Below, piece after piece: positions 19,370 through 27,602 of a DNA stretch of 46,543 nt. Each line of letters starts with the position of its first letter. Within the stretch, counting starts at the first letter, position 1. The notes below the pieces were generated by a model. The model saw nothing but the letters and a program-made list of their open reading frames with translations, ran no database searches and was not told the origin of the DNA. Position numbers and translations under genes: made by a program. This DNA comes from a bacterium (GTDB lineage Bacteria > Planctomycetota > Phycisphaerae > Phycisphaerales > UBA1924), in contig JANSXG010000005.1 in NCBI GenBank assembly GCA_024743075.1, forward strand, positions 1 to 46,543, given 5' to 3'.

Positions 19370-19468
19370 CGCGTCTCGCTTGCTTGAGTGACCCGTCGGA
19401 GATCCGCGGGCCGAGGGAGTCGTTTGCGTGCCCTGATGGGGCGACGGGGTGGTCGGGGCGGGCGGGTC

Positions 19469-20197
19469 TCAGTAGTGACAGGCCGCGCAGTGTTCCGGCG
19501 GCTGGAGCTGCTTGGTCTCGACCAGTTTCAAGCCGCGCTCGCGCTGGTCGGGGCTGTTGAGCAACTTCTCGACGGTCGCGAGGTCCGTGATCCGAACCGG
19601 GTTCTCCGGGTCGAGAACGCCGTCGACATCGACGAGGTACTTCTCCGGCTCGCGATGGCATTCCAGGCACCAGCCCATCGACAGGCTTTCCTTCTGGTAG
19701 ACCACTTCCATCTGATCGATGCGCCCGTGGCACGAGTAGCACGAAACGCCGGCGTTCAGGTGAACCGCGTGGTTGAAGTGCGCGTAGTCGGGAACCTTGT
19801 GGATCCGGCGCCACTGGATCGGCTTCTCTTCCGCGTACGCGGTGCGGACCTTCACCAGGTTCTGATTGACCTTGTGGGCCTCCCAGAGATCGATGTTGAA
19901 ATAGCCGCCGAGTTCATCGTCGCCAGCGTGGCAGTTGATGCAGGTCGCGGTGTCCGGCACGTTCGCGTGGCTCGAGTCTTCCACGTTGGTGTGGCAATAC
20001 CGACAGTCCATGCCGAGCTGTCCCGCGTGAATCTGGTGCGAAAACGCCACGGGCTGTTCCGGCATGTACCCCACTTCCCAGTAACTGGGGGTGAAGTAGT
20101 ACCACACGCCGCCGATGACACCGACGCCGGCCGCGCCAAGGCCCACGGCCACAGCGCCCGGGAGGGCATTCATCCACTGGGGAAAGAGCGTCGACAC
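19469..20197 (-). CDS. actA: alternative complex III subunit ActA (pentaheme cytochrome c)
   Basis: Multiheme cytochrome subunit of complex III. The 242-residue protein has an N-terminal hydrophobic anchor (about 12-35) and exactly five CxxCH heme sites: CRYCH (65-69), CINCH (86-90), CYSCH (153-157), CLECH (177-181) and CAACH (237-241). Further conserved His residues (FSHQIH, FNHAVH) are probable axial ligands. The start is a GTG at 20195-20197 with AGGAG six bases upstream; the frame is open for 71 more codons, but that part has no ribosome-binding site and overlaps the promoter. It is the first gene of the respiratory block. Confidence 0.94.
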   Translation of the reverse strand: MSTLFPQWMNALPGAVAVGLGAAGVGVIGGVWYYFTPSYWEVGYMPEQPVAFSHQIHAGQLGMDCRYCHTNVEDSSHANVPDTATCINCHAGDDELGGYFNIDLWEAHKVNQNLVKVRTAYAEEKPIQWRRIHKVPDYAHFNHAVHLNAGVSCYSCHGRIDQMEVVYQKESLSMGWCLECHREPEKYLVDVDGVLDPENPVRITDLATVEKLLNSPDQRERGLKLVETKQLQPPEHCAACHY

Positions 20198-20349
20198 GAG
20201 CAGCTCCTGAAATCTCTGTGGTGGCGACAAAAAGCCGCCGTTCAGACCAAGACCCAAACAACCCGGGTAGGTCCGAAAACACCTCGCCCTCCCGTGGCAG
20301 GGAAAATGGGCAAAATGCTCGCAGACCGTACAGATTGCAGTCAGGCAGT

Positions 20350-20379
20350 AGTAGACATGGCCCGCTCCATCGCTGTCAA
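20350..20379 (-). promoter_or_regulatory. candidate sigma-70 promoter of the act/cox block
   Basis: On the minus strand a perfect TTGACA (20379-20374) is followed after 18 bases by TCTACT (20355-20350), a 4/6 match to the -10 consensus. It would start transcription about 145 bases before the actA GTG. It lies in the gap between the divergent actA and ctaA genes, so both may be controlled from here. Confidence 0.5.
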
Positions 20380-20548
20380 CCCGCCCTGAGAACCCCTCAA
20401 CAACTGACACTCAGTCTCAATGGGTACCCACACAGGCCAGTCGAGTATGTCGAATCAGAGCCTCGCCGACTTCTGTCAAACAAGAATAATTACTGTAGCA
20501 CTATGCGCGACGGAGGCAAATGGTTCGACCGCGCCATATCATTCGATC

Positions 20549-22066
20549 ATGCAGAGCAAGCACGCCACCCGCTCGCACTACCCCGCTTGGCGCATCGGAA
20601 TCGTCGTCGGCTTCGCGACGACGGTAGTCATGTGGCTGATCGCGTTTTTCCTTCACCTTCAGGGCCTCACCGCAGAGCCGTGGCTCACCGGGGTCGCGCT
20701 CATCCTTGCCCAGACTGGGGGTTCAGTCCTCGCCGGACGCTACGCCTCACGGGACCGCGCCGCGTGGAAGTTGGGGCTTGCGACCGGCCTGACCACCAGC
20801 GTCCTGAACCTGCTCATCCTCGGCTCGGTCCTCACAGAGCCCGTCCGCGTCCAGGCCGACCAGGCAGTCCGACCGGACGCGGGAATCATGGTCGCCGGAT
20901 ACCTCTCTATAGGCGTCGTGATCGGCATCGTTGGCGCGATGCTGGGCAGCCGTTTTCTCGCGTCCGATGAGAAAACCGATTTCGAGGACTCAAGTCACGA
21001 CCGATGGGTCTCCCGGTTTGCCTGGGTCGCTGCCTTCGCTGTCGTTCCGGTCCTCTTCACGGGTGGGCTGACGACCTCCAATCAGGCCGGGCTCGCCGTT
21101 CCGGACTGGCCCAACACCTACGCCACCAACATGTTTCTCTACCCCGTCGCGTCCATGACCGGCGGCAAGCTCTACGAGCACACCCACCGACTCTTCGGCT
21201 CTCTCGCCGGTGTCGCTGCCCTCGGCCTTTTTCTGTACACGCTGACCGCGTGGATTGGTGCCAAGCGCGCCGACTCGGACCGCAGTCGGTTTTACGGTGT
21301 GGCCACGCTGCTCTCGTTCGGAGCCGGCCTCGCGGTCCTCGTGCAGGGCGTCATCGGCGGTTTCCGAGTTGTGCTCGCCGACGGGTCGACGGATCAGGAA
21401 TCGTGGAGCAACGCCGTTGAGGCGATGCCCGAGATTTCACACTCGCTCGCACTCACCACCGACAACACAACCTCCCTCGGCCTCGCCGTCGTCCACGGGA
21501 TCACCGGCCAGTTGACCTTCGCCTTCCTCTGCGTCATCGCCTGCGTGCTCTCGGTCCGCTGGGCCCGGACGGCCGCCTTCGCGGGCAAGGCCGACGGCCT
21601 GCTGCGTCTCGCGGCACCGGCGTTTCTCGTCACCGCGGTTCTCCAACTCTCGCTCGGGTCGGTCACCCGTCACTTCCAGCACACCCACGCCCTCTACTCG
21701 CACATCGGGTTCTCGGTGATCGTCACCGGGCTCGCGTTCTTCGTCGCCGGTCGCGCAGTCCTGCGTCACGGCGATTCGAGGCCCCTTCCCCTGCTCGGAC
21801 GCGGCGTCCTCGGGGTCGTGTTCCTCCAGTTCTGTCTCGGCTGGGTCGCCCTCATGGTCGTCGTCCCCCACTACGACGAAGCCCTCGGCACCACGCCCCT
21901 GACCGCAGAGCGTCCCGCGTCCTCCGTGCTCGTCGCGACGATGCACCAGATGACCGGCGCAGCCCTGCTTGCGCTCGGCGCGATGCTCGCCGTCTGGACC
22001 TACCGTCTGGTTGCGCCGGGTTCCGCCAGATCGTCAGAGCAGGCGCGCGTATCCGTTCCAGCCTGA
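20549..22066 (+). CDS. ctaA: heme A synthase (COX15/CtaA) with extra N-terminal membrane domain
   Basis: Oxidises heme O to heme A in the membrane, supplying the aa3 oxidase encoded next door. From the ATG at 20549 the protein has 505 residues. The CtaA part begins near residue 150 and shows its hallmarks: GGLTTSNQAGLAVPDWP, EHTHRLFGS, VVHGITGQL, RHFQHTHALYSHIG and a late MHQMTGAALL, which together hold the conserved heme-binding His residues. The first about 130 residues form four additional hydrophobic segments not found in ordinary CtaA. The frame stays open for 43 codons upstream, but that region is the intergenic promoter area and not family-like. It is divergent from actA. Confidence 0.92.
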   Translation: MQSKHATRSHYPAWRIGIVVGFATTVVMWLIAFFLHLQGLTAEPWLTGVALILAQTGGSVLAGRYASRDRAAWKLGLATGLTTSVLNLLILGSVLTEPVRVQADQAVRPDAGIMVAGYLSIGVVIGIVGAMLGSRFLASDEKTDFEDSSHDRWVSRFAWVAAFAVVPVLFTGGLTTSNQAGLAVPDWPNTYATNMFLYPVASMTGGKLYEHTHRLFGSLAGVAALGLFLYTLTAWIGAKRADSDRSRFYGVATLLSFGAGLAVLVQGVIGGFRVVLADGSTDQESWSNAVEAMPEISHSLALTTDNTTSLGLAVVHGITGQLTFAFLCVIACVLSVRWARTAAFAGKADGLLRLAAPAFLVTAVLQLSLGSVTRHFQHTHALYSHIGFSVIVTGLAFFVAGRAVLRHGDSRPLPLLGRGVLGVVFLQFCLGWVALMVVVPHYDEALGTTPLTAERPASSVLVATMHQMTGAALLALGAMLAVWTYRLVAPGSARSSEQARVSVPA

Positions 22067-22090
22067 TCCTCCAATCGCCGCCCACGAAAA

Positions 22091-22111
22091 AGCCCACCTC
22101 GTGGGTGGGCT
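22091..22111 (-). terminator. intrinsic terminator between ctaA and ndk
   Basis: GCCCACC (22092-22098) pairs with GGTGGGC (22104-22110) around a five-base loop. On the minus strand the stem is followed by a run of T residues (the plus strand has AAAAA at 22087-22091), so it ends ndk transcripts. It may also stop ctaA transcripts from the other side, though without a good T run. Confidence 0.75.
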
Positions 22112-22136
22112 TCAAGAGTCACCTTGAGGCAGGGGC

Positions 22137-22607
22137 TTACTCCGGGTTGCCGCCGGCGTAGTCGTAGACCCACTTGTTGATCGGGCGCTCATACTCGAGC
22201 ACCTCGCCGTCGTTGAAGAACAGGCCGAGTTCGCGCTGGGCGGCTTCCGGCGAGTCCGAACCGTGGATCAGGTTGAACGAGTTGGAGACGCCGAAGTCAC
22301 CACGGATGGTGCCCGAGTCGGCCTTGGAACCGAAGGTCGCGCCCATCATCGAGCGGCTGATCGCGATCGCCCCCACGCCGCGAACGGCCATAACCAGCAC
22401 CGGGCTGGAGGTCATGAACCCGACGAGCCCGTCGTAGAACGGCTTGCCCTTGTGGTCCTGGTAGTGCGTCGCCGCGAGTTCATCGGAGATCTGCATCATC
22501 TTTGCGCCGACGATCTGCAGGCCCTTCTCCTCGAAGCGGGTGATGATCTTGCCCATCAGGCCACGCTGAACGGCGTCGGGCTTGAGAATGATCAGGGTCG
22601 TTTCCAT
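22137..22607 (-). CDS. ndk: nucleoside diphosphate kinase
   Basis: Transfers the gamma phosphate between nucleoside triphosphates and diphosphates. The 156-residue protein opens with TLIILKPDAVQRGLMGKI and carries the active-site motif NLIHGSDSPE with phospho-accepting His115, plus RGDFG, all standard for Ndk. Ordinary bacterial Ndk is about 140 residues; here the extra length is a C-terminal extension ending NKWVYDYAGGNPE, as in longer Ndk types. The ATG at 22605-22607 begins the conserved region, with AGAAGGA upstream. An intrinsic terminator follows it. It is divergent from top6B. Confidence 0.96.
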   Translation of the reverse strand: METTLIILKPDAVQRGLMGKIITRFEEKGLQIVGAKMMQISDELAATHYQDHKGKPFYDGLVGFMTSSPVLVMAVRGVGAIAISRSMMGATFGSKADSGTIRGDFGVSNSFNLIHGSDSPEAAQRELGLFFNDGEVLEYERPINKWVYDYAGGNPE

Positions 22608-22692
22608 GGGTCGATGTCCTTCTCGCTCGCGGCGATGGTTCGGTCTGTCGTGGGTGAGGGGACCGGACGGCTCCTCCGCCGCCGGGCCGAGG

Positions 22693-22700
22693 ATCATAGC
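22693..22700 (-). promoter_or_regulatory. candidate -10 element for ndk
   Basis: The minus strand reads GCTATGAT, a 5/6 match to TATAAT preceded by GC, about 85 bases before the ndk start. No good -35 is visible 16-18 bases upstream. Similar GCTATnnT words precede three other genes in this window. Confidence 0.3.
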
Positions 22701-22814
22701 GTATTTTGCGTCCGGGCCCGATCACGCATGCCCCGCAAGTCTTGCTAGACTCGGCTCGTTGGCGGCGGAGCCGCTGGGCCAATCTCCCCCTCGAACCGGA
22801 GCGCGACACCACGG

Positions 22815-24761
22815 ATGGCGACCGCAGCACAATCCCGCAAATCGACCCGGAAATCGTCACGCAAACCCGCCGACGCCGAGTCGATGGCCACCAAGCAGCG
22901 TGACATCTCCGTCTCCGAGTTCTTCGCCAAGAACCGCCACCTCCTCGGCTTCGATAACCCGCGCAAGGCCCTGCTGACAACCATCAAGGAAGCCGTCGAC
23001 AACTCCCTCGACGCCTGCGAGGAAGCCGGAATCCTGCCCGACATCTCCGTCGAGATCGTCCACAAGCCCAAGGTCGCCGAAGACCGCTACGTCGTTATCG
23101 TGCAGGACAACGGCCCGGGCATCGTCCGCAAGCAGATCGAGAACATCTTCGGGCGCCTGCTCTACGGCTCAAAGTTCCACCGCCTCAAGATGAGCCGAGG
23201 CCAGCAGGGCATCGGCATCTCCGCTGCCGGCATGTACGGCCTGATCACCACCGGCAAGCCGGTGCGCATCCTCTCCAAGCCCGGCCCACGCAAGGTCACG
23301 CACGAGATGATCCTCAAAATGGACACCTCGAAAAACCGCGCCGACGTCATCCGCGATGAAGAAGCGCCCGAGTTCGACGAACTGTTCACCGCAGGAGGCA
23401 AGACCGGCACCGGCACCCGCGTCGAGATCGAACTGCAGGGCAAGTACTTCACCGGCGCGCGCTCGGTCGACGAATACATCCAACTCTCGGCCATCGCCAA
23501 CCCACACGCACGCTTCGAGTACAAGACACCCCCCACTTCCAAAAGCCCCGACGGCGAGCGCATCGTCTTCGAGCGCAGCGTCGACGAACTCCCCGAGCAG
23601 CCCGAAGAGATCAAGCCGCACCCGCACGGCATCGAGCTGGGCACCCTGATCTCCATGCTCGAGCGCACCGACAATTCCCAACTCGGCGGGTTCTTCTCGA
23701 ACGAGTTCTGTCGCATCGGCCCGAAGGTCGCCCAACAAGTCACCGACCGCGCCGGGCTCACCACGCGCTCGTGGGTGAAGTCCGTCGGGCACCACGAAGC
23801 CGAGCAGATGTACAAGGCTCTGCAGGAGGTCAAGGTCATCGGCCCGCCGACCAACTGCCTGAGCCCCATCGGCGTGAAAACGCTGCTCAAGGGCCTGCAG
23901 CAGGGCATGGAGCCCGAGTTCATCACCGCTTCCAGCCGCCCCCCCGCGGTCTATCGCGGACGCCCCTTCGTGATCGAGGCCGGCATCGCTTACGGCGGCA
24001 ACCTGCCCTCCGAGGAAACCGCCAAGGTCTTCCGCTTCGCCAACCGCGTGCCGCTGCAGTACCAGCAGTCGGCCTGCTCCAGCTTCAAGGCCGTGCTCGA
24101 AACCAACTGGCGCGGTTACCAGCTCCAGCAGCCGCGCAACGGCCTGCCCCAGGGCCCGATCATCTTCATGATCCACATGGCCTCGGTCTGGGTGCCCTTC
24201 ACCAGCGAGTCCAAGGAAGCCATCGCCGACTACGACGAGATCCGCAAGGAGATGAAGCTCGCGCTGCAGGACTGCGGGCGCAAGCTCGGCACCTACCTCC
24301 GCCGACGCCAGCGCATGAAGCGCGAGGGCGAGCGCCGCGGCGTGTTCAAGCGCTACATCGGCGAGATCTCCAAAGCCTGCAACCACATCACCGGCGTCGA
24401 CACCGAAAAGCTCTACGCCGCGCTGCTCGCGACCGCGGAGTCCAAGACCGCCCAGTTCGACGACATCCTCGACGAAGAGGGCAAGGTCGTTGACGACGGT
24501 GGACGCCTCGCCAAGGACGACTCGGTGTTCATCCGCGAGTTCAACAGCAACGACGGGCCGCCCGTCAAGACCGAAGCCTCGCGCGGCTCCGACCTCGACC
24601 TCGACGCCATCGCCGACGAACGCGAGCGCGTCTCCGACGATGACGATGATAGCGATCGGAACCTCTTCGGCGAATCGGACCCGCCCAAGAAAAAGCGGCG
24701 TGTGAAGAAGAAGGTCGTCAAGAAGAAGGTCAAGCGAAAGCGCGGCGGCGGGAATAGCTGA
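22815..24761 (+). CDS. top6B: DNA topoisomerase VI subunit B
   Basis: ATPase subunit of the type IIB topoisomerase, which with subunit A passes one DNA duplex through another. The 648-residue protein has the GHKL ATP-binding motifs: EAVDNSLDA with Glu59 and Asn63, QDNGPGI (97-103), and [10 protein letters not shown] (127-136). A transducer domain follows, with the probable switch Lys near residue 467 in [10 protein letters not shown]. The start of the protein is basic (many Ser, Arg and Lys). After an acidic DDDDDSD stretch the last about 25 residues are almost all Lys and Arg, unlike typical archaeal subunit B. Top6 is rare in bacteria. The next gene begins two bases after its stop. Subunit A lies 2.8 kb downstream. 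Confidence 0.97.
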   Translation: MATAAQSRKSTRKSSRKPADAESMATKQRDISVSEFFAKNRHLLGFDNPRKALLTTIKEAVDNSLDACEEAGILPDISVEIVHKPKVAEDRYVVIVQDNGPGIVRKQIENIFGRLLYGSKFHRLKMSRGQQGIGISAAGMYGLITTGKPVRILSKPGPRKVTHEMILKMDTSKNRADVIRDEEAPEFDELFTAGGKTGTGTRVEIELQGKYFTGARSVDEYIQLSAIANPHARFEYKTPPTSKSPDGERIVFERSVDELPEQPEEIKPHPHGIELGTLISMLERTDNSQLGGFFSNEFCRIGPKVAQQVTDRAGLTTRSWVKSVGHHEAEQMYKALQEVKVIGPPTNCLSPIGVKTLLKGLQQGMEPEFITASSRPPAVYRGRPFVIEAGIAYGGNLPSEETAKVFRFANRVPLQYQQSACSSFKAVLETNWRGYQLQQPRNGLPQGPIIFMIHMASVWVPFTSESKEAIADYDEIRKEMKLALQDCGRKLGTYLRRRQRMKREGERRGVFKRYIGEISKACNHITGVDTEKLYAALLATAESKTAQFDDILDEEGKVVDDGGRLAKDDSVFIREFNSNDGPPVKTEASRGSDLDLDAIADERERVSDDDDDSDRNLFGESDPPKKKRRVKKKVVKKKVKRKRGGGNS

Positions 24762-24763
24762 CC

Positions 24764-25297
24764 GTGCCCGCAAACTGCTCTCCGAAGCTGCGCGTCATGC
24801 TCGCCGTCACCATCGACGGCTTCATCGCCCGCGAGGATGGCTCGTTCGATTTTCTCGACCCATACTCCGAGTGTTTCACCGAGTGGGACGAGTTCATCAC
24901 GGGCATCGACACGATCATCATGGGACGCCGCACCTTCGAGCAGGCGATCGCGATGGACCGGTGGCTCTACACGGACAAACGCATCCGCGTGCTGACACGA
25001 CGTCCCATCGATGGCGCCCCCGACAACGTCGATGCGTTCTCCGACCCGCAGGCCCTCGTCGAGCAGATCCGGCACACGGCAACAGGCGACATCTGGCACA
25101 TGGGCGGCGGTCGCGCCATTGAAGCGTTTGAGCGAGGTGGTTTGGTCGACCGCTGGGAGATCTACACCGTCCCCGTGCGCCTCGGCCGCGGCATACCGTT
25201 GTTCCGCCCATCAGATCGCGCTACCAATCTTCGCCTTATCCGCTTCAACCGACTGGACAGGGGCGTTCTGGAGGCGTGGTACGAGCCCGGCGCTTGA
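24764..25297 (+). CDS. dihydrofolate reductase-like (RibD C-terminal domain) protein
   Basis: A 177-residue protein of the DHFR/RibD-C fold. It begins RVMLAVTIDGFIAREDGS, has the typical DTIIMGRRTFEQ, and then DIWHMGGG, where the NADPH phosphates would bind, and ends with a short beta-rich part. Such stand-alone proteins are NADPH-dependent reductases of unknown substrate; a true folate role is not shown. The start is a GTG two bases after the top6B stop, so the two genes are co-transcribed and probably coupled. There is no apparent link in function to topoisomerase VI. Confidence 0.85.
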   Translation: MPANCSPKLRVMLAVTIDGFIAREDGSFDFLDPYSECFTEWDEFITGIDTIIMGRRTFEQAIAMDRWLYTDKRIRVLTRRPIDGAPDNVDAFSDPQALVEQIRHTATGDIWHMGGGRAIEAFERGGLVDRWEIYTVPVRLGRGIPLFRPSDRATNLRLIRFNRLDRGVLEAWYEPGA

Positions 25298-25615
25298 CTG
25301 CCCTCACACGCAAGAGCGAGCGGATGAGCGAATGACTGGGCATGGCTCAAAGGGGTGTGAAATCAACGCGAAGAACTTTTCATCCGCTCAGGTCGCCGCG
25401 CCCGCTTCTGATCGAAGAAGCCGGGGCGGGGGAACACAACCCACGCATTTGCGCCTGTATCGGCGTGGAACATGAGAGCCACCTCATAGTGGGATGAAAT
25501 CGCTTGCCCTCGCTCGGCTAAACGGTATGAATTGATAGAACGGCCTCGCGGTTTCGCGATGGTCAGATCTTCCGTTCCTCGCGCAATCGCAAGGGATCGC
25601 ATGGATAGGAACACC
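25298..25615. other. 318-base intergenic stretch without a recognised feature
   Basis: Between the DHFR-like gene and the small exported protein I find no convincing gene, terminator or RNA. A short inverted repeat CGCGGTTTCGCG (25547-25558) is the only structure of note. Open frames crossing here do not look like protein. The base composition is somewhat lower in GC than in the flanking genes. Confidence 0.5.
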
Positions 25616-25954
25616 ATGAGAATCAGTCTCGCATCGGCGTCGCGCGCGTCTGCGACGGTGCTCACCTTCGTCGTGCTGGCGACTCTCGCGCCCGATCGCT
25701 CGCACGCAGGAGATCCCACCCCGTCGTTCTGTCAGGGCGCGACATTCACACCCGATGTCAACGACAGCAAGTGCAAGCTCAGCACGGGCATGGCCTTCCT
25801 CCCTTGTGTGACCGGAACGCCGATGTATCCCGGCGGTGCTGGCTACGCCTACGACCTTCAGGACCCGCGACCTTGCGGCGTCCGACGCTGCGGGATCATT
25901 TTCACGGTCAGATGTGGCCAGAACACCGGCACCATCCACTGCATCGGGTCCTGA
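25616..25954 (+). CDS. small exported cysteine-rich protein, unknown
   Basis: Unrecognised 112-residue protein with a signal peptide (basic start, hydrophobic VLTFVVLATLA, probable cut after SHA near residue 31). The mature part of about 80 residues has seven cysteines spread over its length and several Gly/Pro turns, which suggests disulfide bonds in a compact exported protein. The ATG at 25616 is preferred because AGGA lies five bases upstream; an ATG five codons before it is possible. It is the first of three small exported proteins between the two topoisomerase VI genes. Confidence 0.6.
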   Translation: MRISLASASRASATVLTFVVLATLAPDRSHAGDPTPSFCQGATFTPDVNDSKCKLSTGMAFLPCVTGTPMYPGGAGYAYDLQDPRPCGVRRCGIIFTVRCGQNTGTIHCIGS

Positions 25955-26003
25955 GGAAACCACCCCGTGCGAAGCACGCGCTCAGCGAAACGAGGCGTTA
26001 CCT

Positions 26004-26924
26004 ATGACGATCACAAAGACCATAGCGTCGGGCACACTGGCGGTCGCAACCGGGACCGCTGCCGCTTCGGTCGATATGTTCGCCGGCCTATCGAATCAGA
26101 TGCTCTCGGTGGACGCGATCTCGGTCGGAGTCGTCGCGGAGTTTGAAGTTCTGCAGGATGTCATCTGCGAGAACAACACGATGCCCTCCGGCACGGTCTA
26201 CAAAGGCGCCATCGAGTACGACTACGACGGCAGCGACTGGCGGTACTTTTCGCACGTCGATCCGCAGTTGACGACCGCCATGAGCGTCGAGGCGATAAAG
26301 CGAGATGATGAACTGACCTGCATCGATTACGAGGCGGGGTACGCCAACACCGTTCCGATGCTCGGCGACACCGAGCCCGAAGGAGGCTTCCTCCGCCTAC
26401 CGGTGTTCTCTATGTTCGACTACCTGACCCCGTTCAGTGAGCAGAGCATGATCGCGCCGACGGTGCCTGCGCTGCGGAGCGCTGTGATCCAGACGGCCAG
26501 CACGACGCATACCTGGCAAGCGGAGAACGACGGCGGACGCCAGATTTTCACAACAAGCATGGACCTCGAAGCATCGCACGGAGTCGACGACAGAACTCTG
26601 TCGATCTCGACGCTGCAGGCCGCGCCGGAGCGACCGTTCCGGTACGACTACATCGACAAAGCAACCGGCAATATCGTGCTTCGAGTCGAATTCACCAACT
26701 ACCAGACCATCACCGATTCGAATGATCATGATTCTGTCTGGCCGATGTCGATCGAGCAGACCGTTTTCGGTGCCGACGGCCAGCCCGCCGTCATCGCGAC
26801 ATACTCGGTCCAGACGCTCGTCGTCAACGATCAGACCGTCTCCGCGGATCGGATTGACTCGAGGGAGATCCCCGACGGCTTCGCTCAGTACTACGAGAAC
26901 GCCCCGGTCGAAACCAGCGAATGA
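26004..26924 (+). CDS. exported protein of unknown function
   Basis: Unrecognised protein of 306 residues. It starts with a signal peptide (TITKTIASGTLAVATGTAAA), and the mature part appears beta-rich, with alternating Thr/Val/Ile and charged residues and only two cysteines (in DVICENN and ELTCIDYEAG). The pattern RYDYIDKATGNIVLRVEF suggests paired strands. It resembles the short exported proteins common in planctomycetes, but I know no family for it. The ATG at 26004 has GAGG upstream. It lies 49 bases after the Cys-rich gene and 52 bases before the next one, on the same strand. Confidence 0.7.
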   Translation: MTITKTIASGTLAVATGTAAASVDMFAGLSNQMLSVDAISVGVVAEFEVLQDVICENNTMPSGTVYKGAIEYDYDGSDWRYFSHVDPQLTTAMSVEAIKRDDELTCIDYEAGYANTVPMLGDTEPEGGFLRLPVFSMFDYLTPFSEQSMIAPTVPALRSAVIQTASTTHTWQAENDGGRQIFTTSMDLEASHGVDDRTLSISTLQAAPERPFRYDYIDKATGNIVLRVEFTNYQTITDSNDHDSVWPMSIEQTVFGADGQPAVIATYSVQTLVVNDQTVSADRIDSREIPDGFAQYYENAPVETSE

Positions 26925-26976
26925 GCAGCCCTAGCAGGCGCGCCGGTCGAAGCCATGGATGAACAGGAACGCGATC

Positions 26977-27552
26977 ATGACATCATCGTTCTCCTCGCAT
27001 CACCTCGCGTTGGCGATGCTCGCCTCGGTACTTGCGGGATTCGGCGTCGGCCGGCTCACCGAAGTTGTCGAAAGTCGCGAACGGCCAGCTGCGACCGCGT
27101 CCGCGCAACCGGCGCCGAAAGCTGTTCGCAACGCCCGCAGTGTGGCTGACGCAGTGGAGCTCAACTCGGCCGCGGTCGACACGCTTATCGCGTCGGGCCT
27201 CTCCGGCGAAACCGAACTGATGCTGTTTACGCCGTTCTCCCAGGCGCAGTGGGCCCAACGCATACAGGAACTCCAGAAGGACGGTATCAGCAAGGAGTAC
27301 CAGCGGTTCACCGATGCGCAGTTGCGTGCGTCGGAACATTGGCACCTGCTCATGAAAGCCGCGCTCGGGCGGTCCGGACACTTCCGCGGCAAGGGAAACC
27401 GCGAGGACGAGGCGCGGATCCTCGAATCGCTCGTCAACATCGCCAGAGCGAACGCCGCACCCGGCCGTCCGGAGTTCGGACGCCTCCTCGCGTTCAGGCT
27501 TCTCGAAGAGATCAATGAAACGATGCGAAAGCGTGAACGGCTGGATCCCTGA
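26977..27552 (+). CDS. membrane-anchored or exported helical protein, unknown
   Basis: Unrecognised protein of 191 residues. An N-terminal hydrophobic segment (ALAMLASVLAGFGVG) acts as a signal or anchor and is followed by an Ala/Pro/Arg-rich linker. The remaining about 130 residues are charged and helical, ending EEINETMRKRERLDP. The ATG at 26977 has AGGA eight bases before it, as in the small protein gene at 25616; an ATG six codons upstream (26959) keeps the frame but has no such site. It ends about 50 bases before top6A and is the last of the three exported proteins between the topoisomerase VI genes. Confidence 0.65.
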   Translation: MTSSFSSHHLALAMLASVLAGFGVGRLTEVVESRERPAATASAQPAPKAVRNARSVADAVELNSAAVDTLIASGLSGETELMLFTPFSQAQWAQRIQELQKDGISKEYQRFTDAQLRASEHWHLLMKAALGRSGHFRGKGNREDEARILESLVNIARANAAPGRPEFGRLLAFRLLEEINETMRKRERLDP

Positions 27553-27586
27553 ACGGTCCATCTCGGGTCGAGGCCCTTGCCTTCCG

Positions 27587-27594
27587 CTATCATC
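27587..27594 (+). promoter_or_regulatory. candidate -10 element directly before top6A
   Basis: GCTATCAT lies eight bases before the top6A ATG at 27603. If it is the -10 box, transcription would start at about 27601, giving an mRNA with almost no leader; this fits the lack of a Shine-Dalgarno sequence. No clear -35 is seen. Confidence 0.35.
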
Positions 27595-27602
27595 GGCGTG
27601 GT

